Shown: positions 44,515-52,031 of the stretch, piece by piece | Position numbering within the stretch: the stretch's first letter is position 1 | Layout: each line of letters opens with the position of its first letter | Assembly: GCF_029024305.1 (NCBI RefSeq) | Contig: NZ_CP118974.1 | Location: 248,001-312,000, forward strand | Direction: 5' to 3' | Length of the DNA stretch: 64,000 nt | Source of the DNA: Mammaliicoccus vitulinus | Lineage (GTDB): Bacteria; Bacillota; Bacilli; Staphylococcales; Staphylococcaceae | Notes under the pieces: model-generated | Databases searched by the model: none | Told to the model about the DNA's origin: nothing | The model's input: the letters and a program-made list of their open reading frames with translations, nothing else | Translations under genes and position numbers: made by a program

Positions 44515-45864
44515 ATGAATAATAACTTAAAAAGAGAATTAACATCAAGACAAATGCAGATGATTGCTATTGGAGGTACGATTGGCGTAGGTTTATTTAT
44601 GGGGGCCACTAGTACCATTAAATGGACTGGACCTTCAGTTCTATTGGCATATGCAATTGCTGGAGTGTTTGTGTTTCTTATAATGAGAGCATTAGGAGAA
44701 ATGGTCTATATTTATCCAGATACAGGATCGTTTGCTAAATTTGCTAATGATTATATTCATCCGTCATTTTCATTTGTAACTGCTGGGAGTAGTATTTTCA
44801 ACTGGATTATTGTAGGCATGAGTGAAGTCATTGCAGTTGGATCTTATTTCAAATTTTGGTGGCCAGATTTACCTTCATGGATACCAGGATTAGCAGTTGT
44901 TGTTATATTATTAGCGGCAAATTTAGTATCAGTTAAAATGTTTGGAGAATTTGAATTTTGGTTTGCGGCAGTAAAAGTTGTAACGATTATTTTAATGATT
45001 ATTGCAGGTTTAGGACTAATATTATTTGGTATAGGAAACAACTTTAATCCAATTGGTATCAGTCATTTATGGGATCATGGAGGCTTCTTCACAGGAGGGT
45101 TCAGCGGATTCTTCTTTGCATTATCAATCGTATTTGGCTCATACATTGGTATTGAGTTAATCGGAATTACAGCAGGTGAAACGAAAGATCCACAGAAAAA
45201 TATCGTAAAAGCAATTAATAGCGTTGTTTGGAGAATACTTATATTTTACATTGGTTCTATTTTCATCATCGTAACCGTTTATCCTTGGGATGAAGTGAAT
45301 CAAATTGGTTCACCATTTGTTGCGACATTTGCCAAAGTAGGTATTACTTCAGCAGCAACTATTATAAACTTTGTCGTGATTACAGCAGCCATGTCAGGTT
45401 GTAACTCAGGTATATTTAGTACGAGTCGTATGCTTTATACATTATCAAAACAAAAACAAATATCTCAAATATTCTATAAAACGAATAAAAACGGTGTTCC
45501 TCATATTGCAGTTATTGCAGTATCAATTGGTATTTTCTTAGGTATTATTCTAGACATCACATTACCTTTAATATTGGGAAAAGACACAAATATATTTGTA
45601 TATGTATTTAGTGCAGGTGTGCTACCAGGTATGGTACCTTGGTTTGCGATTTTAATCAGTCATATTAACTTTAGAAAAAGAGAACAAATCAAAGACCATC
45701 CATTTAAAATGCCATTCGCACCGGTAAGTAACATTATAACGATTATAATGCTTATTGCCGTTGTCATCGGTATGCTATTCAATTCTGAAACTAGAGTTTC
45801 AGTAATTATTGGAATGATATTCATACTTATTATCAGTTTATATGCGTTTATCAAAAAACCTTAA
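44515..45864 (+). CDS. Amino acid permease (AAT/APC family)
   Basis: 449-residue APC-superfamily permease with 12 predicted helices. TM1 carries IAIGGTIGVGLFMGATSTI, the unwound substrate-binding loop of the amino-acid transporter family, after the LKRELTSRQMQM motif. MRALGEMVYIYPDTGSFAKF and GYIELIGITAGETKDPQKN-like segments (here YIGIELIGITAGETKDPQ) are typical. NSGIFSTSRMLY is the conserved TM8 motif. The substrate could be a neutral or aromatic amino acid or GABA-like; the sequence does not decide. It is monocistronic, with a terminator almost identical to that of cidR. Confidence 0.9.
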   Translation: MNNNLKRELTSRQMQMIAIGGTIGVGLFMGATSTIKWTGPSVLLAYAIAGVFVFLIMRALGEMVYIYPDTGSFAKFANDYIHPSFSFVTAGSSIFNWIIVGMSEVIAVGSYFKFWWPDLPSWIPGLAVVVILLAANLVSVKMFGEFEFWFAAVKVVTIILMIIAGLGLILFGIGNNFNPIGISHLWDHGGFFTGGFSGFFFALSIVFGSYIGIELIGITAGETKDPQKNIVKAINSVVWRILIFYIGSIFIIVTVYPWDEVNQIGSPFVATFAKVGITSAATIINFVVITAAMSGCNSGIFSTSRMLYTLSKQKQISQIFYKTNKNGVPHIAVIAVSIGIFLGIILDITLPLILGKDTNIFVYVFSAGVLPGMVPWFAILISHINFRKREQIKDHPFKMPFAPVSNIITIIMLIAVVIGMLFNSETRVSVIIGMIFILIISLYAFIKKP

Positions 45865-45878
45865 TACAACTTTAATAT

Positions 45879-45926
45879 AAAAATCACCCAATCCGTTGGT
45901 ATTATTTTCGGATTGGGTGATTTTTA
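45879..45926 (+). terminator. Terminator after the amino acid permease
   Basis: AAATCACCCAATCCG and its perfect complement, followed by TTTTTA. The stem and part of the loop (TTGG-AT-ATTTT) are nearly identical to the terminator at 9605. Confidence 0.93.
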
Positions 45927-46214
45927 TTAGGTTATATATTGGCTCCTTTAAAGCTTCTATATTATAGAACAATCTTATCACCAACCTTCATAAGTAAACT
46001 ATTTAATGATGACTATATACAAGTGGAAGAACATCAAATGATAGGGAAGTCTTCGGTTTGTCTTGCGTAAGTCTTCGGGACGTATGGACATCAAGATGTA
46101 TAGCGCTTTTAAAAGTAATTCGCGAATGAATTTGAGTAATATAATATTTGAATAATGTTCTTTCAGCATGTATAGTTAAAAGAAGAAATTCAATTTGAAA
46201 GGAGTGAGGTCGTA

Positions 46215-46484
46215 ATGGAATGGCTCATAGGATTATTAGGAGAAGACATTGTAATCAATTATGTAGCATTTAGTTTTCATTATTTTGTTCCATTATTATT
46301 GACGCTCTTGTATGTTTACTTGCAAATGCAAGCAAGCATCAAGCTCCACAAAAATTGGGTTATAAGGTCTTCAACTGAAGTAGAGGATCAATACATGTTT
46401 GTATGGATTGTACCAATACTAAGGTGGAGAATACGTTGTTTATCCAAGACCGTCGACGAAGAAGACGCTTTGCCAATATATTAA
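46215..46484 (+). CDS. Small membrane protein of unknown function upstream of yidC
   Basis: 89 residues with one clear hydrophobic helix (about 20-43, FHYFVPLLLTLLYVYLQM) and a short amphipathic N-terminus (MEWLIGLLGEDIVIN). The C-terminal half is soluble and charged (STEVEDQYMFVWIVPILR, VDEEDALPIY), with a possible second, short hydrophobic stretch. A very strong GAAAGGAG lies 8-9 nt before the ATG. It begins an apparent two-gene unit with yidC, whose start is 30 bp downstream. I do not recognise a family. A cofactor or regulator for the insertase is possible but unproven. Confidence 0.7.
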   Translation: MEWLIGLLGEDIVINYVAFSFHYFVPLLLTLLYVYLQMQASIKLHKNWVIRSSTEVEDQYMFVWIVPILRWRIRCLSKTVDEEDALPIY

Positions 46485-46513
46485 TTCATATTTAATATAT
46501 TGGAGGAGAAATT

Positions 46514-47278
46514 TTGAAGAAATTATATACAATTTCAGCATTTTTAGCAATAACATTATTACTAGGTGGGTGTGCACCACAAGAAGGCGGCATGTTCCAC
46601 TCAACGTTTGTAGAACCATTCGTTTACCTTATTGAATTTTTCGCTTCATTCTTTAACAACAGTTACGGCATTGGTATCATCATCGTTACCTTATGTGTAA
46701 GATTAATTGTCATGCCATTTATGTTGCGTTCTTTTAAAGGACAAAAGAAAATGCAATTTAAAATGAAACAGTTAAAGCCTGAAATTGATGAAATTAATAA
46801 GAAAATGAAAGCAGCTAAAGATGATCAAGAACGTACACAATATAGTCAAGAGATGATGGCTTTATATAAAGATAATAACGTGAACCCATTGAATATGGGC
46901 TGCTTACCAATGCTTATACAAATGCCAATACTTATGGCGTTGTACTTTGCTATATCACATAACGATGCATTCGCAAGTCATAGCTTTGCATGGTTTAACC
47001 TTGGTACGCCAGACATATTTATGGCACTTATAGCGGGCGCGTTATATTTATTACAAGCATATTTATCAACACGATATTTACCAGAAGAATCAAACGGACA
47101 AATGAAATATATCATGTATTTAAGCCCAATAATGATCTTAATTGTGAGCATGAATACACCAGCAGCTTTACCATTGTATTGGAGTGCTAGTGCCATCGTG
47201 CTGATCATTCAACAATATATATCGAATAAATATTTTAATTACCATGAAGAAGAAATGAAACCAGAAGCAAGTCATTAG
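46514..47278 (+). CDS. yidC: Membrane protein insertase YidC (Oxa1 family, lipoprotein)
   Basis: 254-residue YidC/Oxa1 insertase of the Gram-positive type. A signal peptide with lipobox (TLLLGGC, Cys20) anchors the N-terminus. The core has five TM segments, starting with FVYLIEFFASFFNNSYGIG and IIIVTLCVRLIVMPFMLRSF, which contains the functionally important hydrophilic-groove Arg. A cytoplasmic coiled-coil hairpin (KGQKKMQFKMKQLKPEIDEI to YKDNNVNPLNMGCLPMLIQM) and ALPLYWSASAIVLIIQQY follow. The start is TTG at 46514 with GGAGGAG 7 nt before it. It mediates insertion of small or Sec-dependent membrane proteins. Confidence 0.93.
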   Translation: MKKLYTISAFLAITLLLGGCAPQEGGMFHSTFVEPFVYLIEFFASFFNNSYGIGIIIVTLCVRLIVMPFMLRSFKGQKKMQFKMKQLKPEIDEINKKMKAAKDDQERTQYSQEMMALYKDNNVNPLNMGCLPMLIQMPILMALYFAISHNDAFASHSFAWFNLGTPDIFMALIAGALYLLQAYLSTRYLPEESNGQMKYIMYLSPIMILIVSMNTPAALPLYWSASAIVLIIQQYISNKYFNYHEEEMKPEASH

Positions 47279-47289
47279 AAATGACATAC

Positions 47290-47322
47290 AAAAAAGACGC
47301 TCAGTCAGTGAGCGTCTTTTCT
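47290..47322. terminator. Bidirectional terminator between yidC and the two-component operon
   Basis: AAAAGACGCTCA pairs with TGAGCGTCTTTT around GTCAG. The hairpin overlaps the last codons of the small membrane-protein gene on the minus strand. Confidence 0.9.
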
Positions 47323-47657
47323 TTTTTTCTCTTTTTTCTTCGCTTACTTATATCATAAATCAAAATAATCACTACTACTACACAAAGCGGATAAATTCTG
47401 AATTCTGAAGGGATAAGTAAATTAATTACTATCAGTGTAACAAGATATACAAGTATGAATATTAAGTTTTCTTTTTTGAATATATTATGTTTTTCATATG
47501 AATAAATATCTGTTGTTAATAATAGAACGGTGCTTCCAATGGATATGCCTATTATAGCGGTCCAATCAATTGTATTGAAAATAAATAATTGCGTAACCAC
47601 TGCAATAAATATCATAGCTAGTCCGAACGTACCGCCATAAATCCATTTTTCTTTCAT
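47301..47657 (-). CDS. Small four-helix membrane protein downstream of a two-component system
   Basis: 118 residues with four hydrophobic segments (GGTFGLAMIFIAVVTQLFIF, AIIGISIGSTVLLLTTDIY, LIFILVYLVTLIVINLLI, YPLCVVVVIILIYDI) and a basic C-terminal tail (KRRKKRKKEK). The ATG at 47657 is chosen for its AAGGATGTGG ribosome-binding site. The longer open frame extends into the kinase gene out of frame. It follows the histidine kinase by 13 bp and is probably the third gene of that operon. Its function is unknown. Confidence 0.75.
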   Translation of the reverse strand: MKEKWIYGGTFGLAMIFIAVVTQLFIFNTIDWTAIIGISIGSTVLLLTTDIYSYEKHNIFKKENLIFILVYLVTLIVINLLIPSEFRIYPLCVVVVIILIYDISKRRKKRKKEKTLTD

Positions 47658-47670
47658 GATTTCCACATCC

Positions 47671-49134
47671 TTACTTAAGAAGTATTCTGAAATGAACACC
47701 TTTTTTTGTTGGTAATATTTTGAATGTACCATTGTGGAATGATATGCAATCCATAATGATTGTACACCCAATACCATGTCCTTCTTTGTTGTCCTTCGTT
47801 GTAAAGTTTGAATGTAGCATGTTTTTCTCTGCTGTCTTGTTGATGCCTTTACCATCATCTTTGTAATCTACAATTAACCCATCTTCTTGATTTTGAATGG
47901 TGATTTGAATTTTAGGGTTTTGTTTATTGTGATCAATACTGTTATCTATTAAATTCATCATCATGCGTTCGAAGTACAATTTATTTCCATAAAATTCTTT
48001 TGATGAAAGATGATTATTTATTTCAAATTTATTGTATTGAATAGATTTAATAAGTTGATTTAAAGTTTCTGAAACGTTAAATGCTTCTTTATGAACATTC
48101 ATTTGATCTGTTTCTTGTTTAAAGTTTTTGTTTAAGCTATCGATGAGCTCTGTCATATAAGATGCTTTGTCTGATATTAAGATGGCATATTTTTTAGTAT
48201 CTATTGTTTCTGATGATAACAACCTTGCATAACCATATATTGAAGTTAATGGCGATTTTAAATCATGTGATATTTGGCTAAGCCACTTTTCTCGATAATA
48301 GTTGATCTGATTTTGATAAATTTTATCTTCTGTAAGTTGTAAATTCAGCTTTTCTACAGAAGCATTCAACTCCTTGAAAAGTTTCTTAGTTCTTTTATTA
48401 TAATGTTTAGAACTAGGTTTAAATAACTTACCTTTAGAAAGGTTTTCTATCCAATCGTTGTAAAAGAATAACGGTTTAGAAATACGTCTTGAAATAATAA
48501 ATGCGAACATAATAACTAAAATGATATTGAGTAGTAATAGTAATAAATATGAGATGGCTAAAAATTTAAAAGTATTATTTTCAATTTCAGTAAACTCAGT
48601 AGTATATACAACTTTTTGATGTGCTGGATTTTCTATGAACATCATTTGATTATTTTTCTCGATATGCTGGTATGCATTGTAATTATTAATATATAAGCTG
48701 TTGATAAGTTTTGTTATGTCTATATTTTCTTTGTTGTTCAAGTTATGTTTGTATTTTTGTGGATAAATAAGCGCTACACTTAAATGATCGTTTTTAAATG
48801 GGATTGTTGTTGTGTTATAAATATTATCAATCAGTTTATTTTTAATGTTTTTATGTTTCTTAGGGTACAGTGCGTTTCCTTGATTATCGATAATGTATAG
48901 TTGTACATTATTTTCTTTTAACTTTTGTTTTAAATCATTACTTAAATTGTAACCATTGTCTTCTTTCGATATTGACATTTCCATGTAAAAATCATCTGCT
49001 GTATTTAAATCGTTGTAAGCCAATTTGACAATATTCGTTAAAAATAAACCAATACCAGCACTAGCTAAAATTAAAGTGATGGTTAGAAAAATAAAAATAT
49101 ATTTTGTGAATTTCCAAGTGAATCGTTTGTTCAT
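47671..49134 (-). CDS. Sensor histidine kinase
   Basis: 487-residue membrane sensor kinase. TM1 (about 12-35) and TM2 (about 191-215) bound an extracytoplasmic domain of about 155 residues. A HAMP-like region (SRRISKPLFFYNDWIENLSK) follows, then the H box SQISHDLKSPLTSIYGY with the phospho-acceptor His290. The N box is MMNLIDNSIDHNKQ, with G1 VDYKDDGKGI and G2 GHGIGCTIIMD. The ATG at 49134 has AGAGGTTG upstream, and the frame further upstream lies inside the response-regulator gene. It pairs with the OmpR-type regulator 4 bp before it. Input and targets are unknown; the divergent DUF418 gene could be one target. Confidence 0.93.
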   Translation of the reverse strand: MNKRFTWKFTKYIFIFLTITLILASAGIGLFLTNIVKLAYNDLNTADDFYMEMSISKEDNGYNLSNDLKQKLKENNVQLYIIDNQGNALYPKKHKNIKNKLIDNIYNTTTIPFKNDHLSVALIYPQKYKHNLNNKENIDITKLINSLYINNYNAYQHIEKNNQMMFIENPAHQKVVYTTEFTEIENNTFKFLAISYLLLLLLNIILVIMFAFIISRRISKPLFFYNDWIENLSKGKLFKPSSKHYNKRTKKLFKELNASVEKLNLQLTEDKIYQNQINYYREKWLSQISHDLKSPLTSIYGYARLLSSETIDTKKYAILISDKASYMTELIDSLNKNFKQETDQMNVHKEAFNVSETLNQLIKSIQYNKFEINNHLSSKEFYGNKLYFERMMMNLIDNSIDHNKQNPKIQITIQNQEDGLIVDYKDDGKGINKTAEKNMLHSNFTTKDNKEGHGIGCTIIMDCISFHNGTFKILPTKKGVHFRILLK

Positions 49135-49138
49135 ATCG

Positions 49139-49798
49139 TCAACCTCTATAAATGTAACCTTTTCCTCGTACTGTTTGGATAAGTTGAGGATTGTTAGCAT
49201 CATTCTCTATTTTCTTGCGTAACGTTCTAATGTGAACCATTAAAGTATTATCATCTACACTTATTGAATATCCCCAAACATGCTCATAAATTTGGCTTTT
49301 CGTTACGACTTTGTTTGTATTTTTAATGAAATACATCAGTAGATCATATTCTCTCGATGTTAAATTTACTTTTTCATTATCAATGACGACATCAGTTGTA
49401 TCTAAATTAACTTTTAAATTTTTATTGTTGTGTGTATGACTACTTTGAATATGTACACCAACTCTATAAGCAAGTTCGATTGGATCGAATGGCTTCTTCA
49501 CATAATCTACAGCACCATTTTCAAACCCTTTATAAACATCTAAATCTGTATCTTTAGCAGTTACGACGATCAGTTTAGTATCTTTATTTTTAAAATATTT
49601 AACAAGTTCATAGCCATTTTCTGATTTTAAATTTAAATCAAGAAGGACTACGTCGAAATGATCGTTCTTAAGTAATTGTTCAGCTTCGAGTTTATCATTT
49701 GCTAAATATATTTTTCCTAACTGTTTATTTGATAGAGAGATTTTAATTAACGTTTGTATATCAAAATCATCTTCTACTATTAATATTTTTGCTGTCAC
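49139..49798 (-). CDS. OmpR/PhoB-type response regulator
   Basis: 219-residue response regulator. The receiver domain has the acidic pair in LIVEDDFD, the phospho-acceptor Asp54 in VVLLDLNLKS, Thr in VVTAKD and Lys in VDYVKKPFDP. The C-terminal winged-helix Trans_reg_C domain reads LTSREYDLLMYF, KSQIYEHVWGYSISVDDNTL and HIRTLRKKIE, and ends in TVRGKGYIYRG. It is the first gene of the operon with its kinase (4-bp spacing) and is divergent from the DUF418 gene at 49938. Confidence 0.95.
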   Translation of the reverse strand: MTAKILIVEDDFDIQTLIKISLSNKQLGKIYLANDKLEAEQLLKNDHFDVVLLDLNLKSENGYELVKYFKNKDTKLIVVTAKDTDLDVYKGFENGAVDYVKKPFDPIELAYRVGVHIQSSHTHNNKNLKVNLDTTDVVIDNEKVNLTSREYDLLMYFIKNTNKVVTKSQIYEHVWGYSISVDDNTLMVHIRTLRKKIENDANNPQLIQTVRGKGYIYRG

Positions 49799-49937
49799 TT
49801 ATAACACCTCTATATAAATAATTGTATAACTCAATTCTAACCATATCTACTGCATTCTGTAAAATTAAGGTAGATTTAAGATTTACATAAGTCGGAATTT
49901 ATTTAAAATTGGTAAAATAGTATGTGAGGTGGCAAAA

Positions 49938-51113
49938 ATGAAGAGAATAGAAGTTGTGGATGCACTAAGAGGTTTTAGTTTATTTGGGATATTTATGGCC
50001 AATTTATTAATATTTCAATTTGGATTAACAGGTCATTTATACATAGAACATTATCATTTAGATGCAATTAACAAAGGTATTTATCACTTTATAAAAATTT
50101 TGTTTGAAGGAAGCTTTATGCCTATATTTGCGATTTTGTTTGGTTTTTCATTAGACAAATTGTATCAATCTATGAAAACAAAACAAGTTAAACATCCAAG
50201 AGTTAAATTATTAAGACGCGCACTGTTTTTAATGTTAATTGGTAGTTTCCATGCTTATTTCATATGGGAAGGCGATATATTATTTGGTTATGCTATATCT
50301 ATGTTAGTAGTTATACCATTTATATCTTTAAAAAGTAGATTTTTTAAATGGGTTACAATCATAGGTTTCGTATTTATTTTGGCGATATCAATCATTTCAT
50401 TATTTGATAGTTCAGAGCCCTTTTTAAATGAAGGTGATAAAGCGACATATGTACATGACATCAAATCAATGTTTAGTGAAGGTAGTTACTGGGATATTCG
50501 TAACGTGGATGAACAAATAGAAGACCCTATGCTATTAGAAATGAAAAATGAACTAGGAGATGCAATGGGCTGGTTCTTTATATTCATCATTTTCATGGAA
50601 ATACCTTATTTTACATTAGGTATTTGTTTATCAAGATATAAATGGTTTGAGAAAAGTATAAGAGAAACACGATTTTCTAAATTATTTATTTATCTTATAC
50701 CGGTTTCTTTAGTAGGTAAGTCATCTTATTTATGGATATCTAATGAGAATATCTCTGAAAGTTTGGCAACTACCTTTGGCATCGTGTTGGCAATTGGATT
50801 TATATGTTTGTTTAAATATTTATACCAGACATATCAAGACAATATCATATTTAGAGGATTTGAGAACTTAGGAAAAATGTCTTTATCCATGTATATGATG
50901 CAAAGTGTGATAGGGACACTAATTCTTTATAGCTATGGATTAGGTTTGTTTGGGAAAAACATACTCGTATTAACTTTTTTAAGTTTTGTTTTAATTTATA
51001 TTTTACAAATGGTTTTAGCAAGTTGGTATCAAAAATATTTAAGATATGGACCATTAGAGTATCTTTTGAGAATGTTTACTTATTGGAAAATTAAAATACC
51101 AAAGGGGAGATGA
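49938..51113 (+). CDS. DUF418 / YeiB-type membrane protein
   Basis: 391-residue polytopic membrane protein of the YeiB (DUF418) family, with about eight to ten helices. It opens with KRIEVVDALRGFSLFGIFMAN, the N-terminal motif shared with HGSNAT/acyltransferase-3 relatives (DxLRGxxxxG). The C-terminal DUF418 segment includes GFENLGKMSLSMYMMQSVIG and RYGPLEYLLRMFTYWK. The ATG at 49938 is preferred over the GTG at 49929, which overlaps the GTGAGGTGG ribosome-binding site. It is divergent from a two-component operon. The biochemical function of this family is not established. Confidence 0.88.
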   Translation: MKRIEVVDALRGFSLFGIFMANLLIFQFGLTGHLYIEHYHLDAINKGIYHFIKILFEGSFMPIFAILFGFSLDKLYQSMKTKQVKHPRVKLLRRALFLMLIGSFHAYFIWEGDILFGYAISMLVVIPFISLKSRFFKWVTIIGFVFILAISIISLFDSSEPFLNEGDKATYVHDIKSMFSEGSYWDIRNVDEQIEDPMLLEMKNELGDAMGWFFIFIIFMEIPYFTLGICLSRYKWFEKSIRETRFSKLFIYLIPVSLVGKSSYLWISNENISESLATTFGIVLAIGFICLFKYLYQTYQDNIIFRGFENLGKMSLSMYMMQSVIGTLILYSYGLGLFGKNILVLTFLSFVLIYILQMVLASWYQKYLRYGPLEYLLRMFTYWKIKIPKGR

Positions 51114-51120
51114 TATAGTA

Positions 51121-51333
51121 ATGATAAATGTGGTTAAAAAGATAACGCGCATTTTGATATTTATATTATCAGGGTTATTAATGACAAGATATATTGTTCA
51201 GCAGCTTAATCAATTTACGGATATGCATTTAACGTGGTTTTGGTTGGAACAAGTACCATATAGTTTCATCATTATTATTACATTATTTTTCATATGCTTA
51301 GTTATTAATAGTATGTTCAATACAGAGGAATAG
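51121..51333 (+). CDS. Small two-helix membrane protein after the DUF418 gene
   Basis: 70 residues. Two hydrophobic helices (about 9-28, TRILIFILSGLLMTRYIVQ, and about 47-66, PYSFIIIITLFFICLVINSM) flank a polar, aromatic loop (NQFTDMHLTWFWLEQV), with a TEE tail. It starts 8 bp after the DUF418 stop behind AAGGGGAG, so the two genes are very probably coexpressed. I recognise no family. A membrane partner of the DUF418 protein is a reasonable guess. Confidence 0.7.
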   Translation: MINVVKKITRILIFILSGLLMTRYIVQQLNQFTDMHLTWFWLEQVPYSFIIIITLFFICLVINSMFNTEE

Positions 51334-51370
51334 AAAAAAGCTGCTTCACAGTTGTGGGGCAGCTTTTTCT
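51334..51370. terminator. Bidirectional terminator before the marR gene end
   Basis: AAAAAGCTGC pairs with GCAGCTTTTT around a 14-nt loop, between convergent genes. Confidence 0.88.
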
Positions 51371-51816
51371 TATATATTCGGTTTAATGGATTTCACATTT
51401 TTAAAGCCGCTTTTTTTACTAGCGAGGTGTTCCATGATGTCATGCCAGTCTGTGCCGGCTTCTTCAAATGTTTGTTGTAGTAGTTCGTTTTGAGCTTTGT
51501 TTAAAGTGTGAACGAGTTCACTGCCTTCTTCAGTAGGATATAATTGTTTTACTCTTCTATCGTTATCTGAATCTACGTATCTGATTAATCCTTTTTCTTT
51601 TAATTTCTTGAGTGATGCGTGTGATGCTTGTTTTGAAATTTCTAGCGTGTCTAGTAAATCTTTCATTGTGATACCAGGCATTTGATCTATAAAGAATAAA
51701 AATCTATGATGCTGCCTGCTCATGCCGTGATTTTTTATAATATCATCAGCTGTATTTATAAATGTTTTGTATGCGAAGTAAAAAAGCATATGATCATAAT
51801 TATTTTTATTATCCAT
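51370..51816 (-). CDS. MarR-family regulator
   Basis: 148-residue MarR-type winged-helix dimer. GITMKDLLDTLEISKQASHA then SLKKLKEKGLIRYVDSDNDR and RVKQLYPTEEG are the recognition helix and DNR wing. It is divergent from the decarboxylase gene at 52032. Two matching palindromes (TAGGTCAA-N5-TTGACYTA) lie in the 215-bp gap, one next to each start, fitting autorepression plus control of the decarboxylase. AAAAGGAG lies 9 nt before the ATG. The ligand is unknown. Confidence 0.9.
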   Translation of the reverse strand: MDNKNNYDHMLFYFAYKTFINTADDIIKNHGMSRQHHRFLFFIDQMPGITMKDLLDTLEISKQASHASLKKLKEKGLIRYVDSDNDRRVKQLYPTEEGSELVHTLNKAQNELLQQTFEEAGTDWHDIMEHLASKKSGFKNVKSIKPNI

Positions 51817-51867
51817 TGTGTCGACTCCTTTTTTCCTATTATAAAGGATAGTTTCGAAAAATTCATT

Positions 51868-51892
51868 TTTAGGTCAATGTTATTGACTTAAA
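51868..51892. promoter_or_regulatory. MarR operator candidate, marR-proximal
   Basis: TTTAGGTCAA-TGTTA-TTGACTTAAA is an inverted repeat with one mismatched pair. It has the same half-sites and 5-bp spacer as the palindrome at 51974. Confidence 0.7.
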
Positions 51893-51973
51893 TTATAAGT
51901 AATAATATAATAATAATTGTTAAAGATATTATTAAACGTTTGATATGAGATCAAATTGTTATTTTTTTAAGTT

Positions 51974-51998
51974 AATAGGTCAAGTATATTGACCTATT
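51974..51998. promoter_or_regulatory. MarR operator candidate, decarboxylase-proximal
   Basis: AATAGGTCAA-GTATA-TTGACCTATT is a perfect 10-bp inverted repeat, 33 bp before the decarboxylase ATG. The right half-site contains a TTGACC that could serve as a -35. Confidence 0.78.
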
Positions 51999-52031
51999 AA
52001 AATCCGTATAAATAGAAAAGGGGAATCGGCT

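Noticed and set aside
45927-46214. Gene in the gap before the 89-residue protein
   Set aside because: The gap shows no frame with a ribosome-binding site, only a short direct repeat (AAGTCTTCGG twice).
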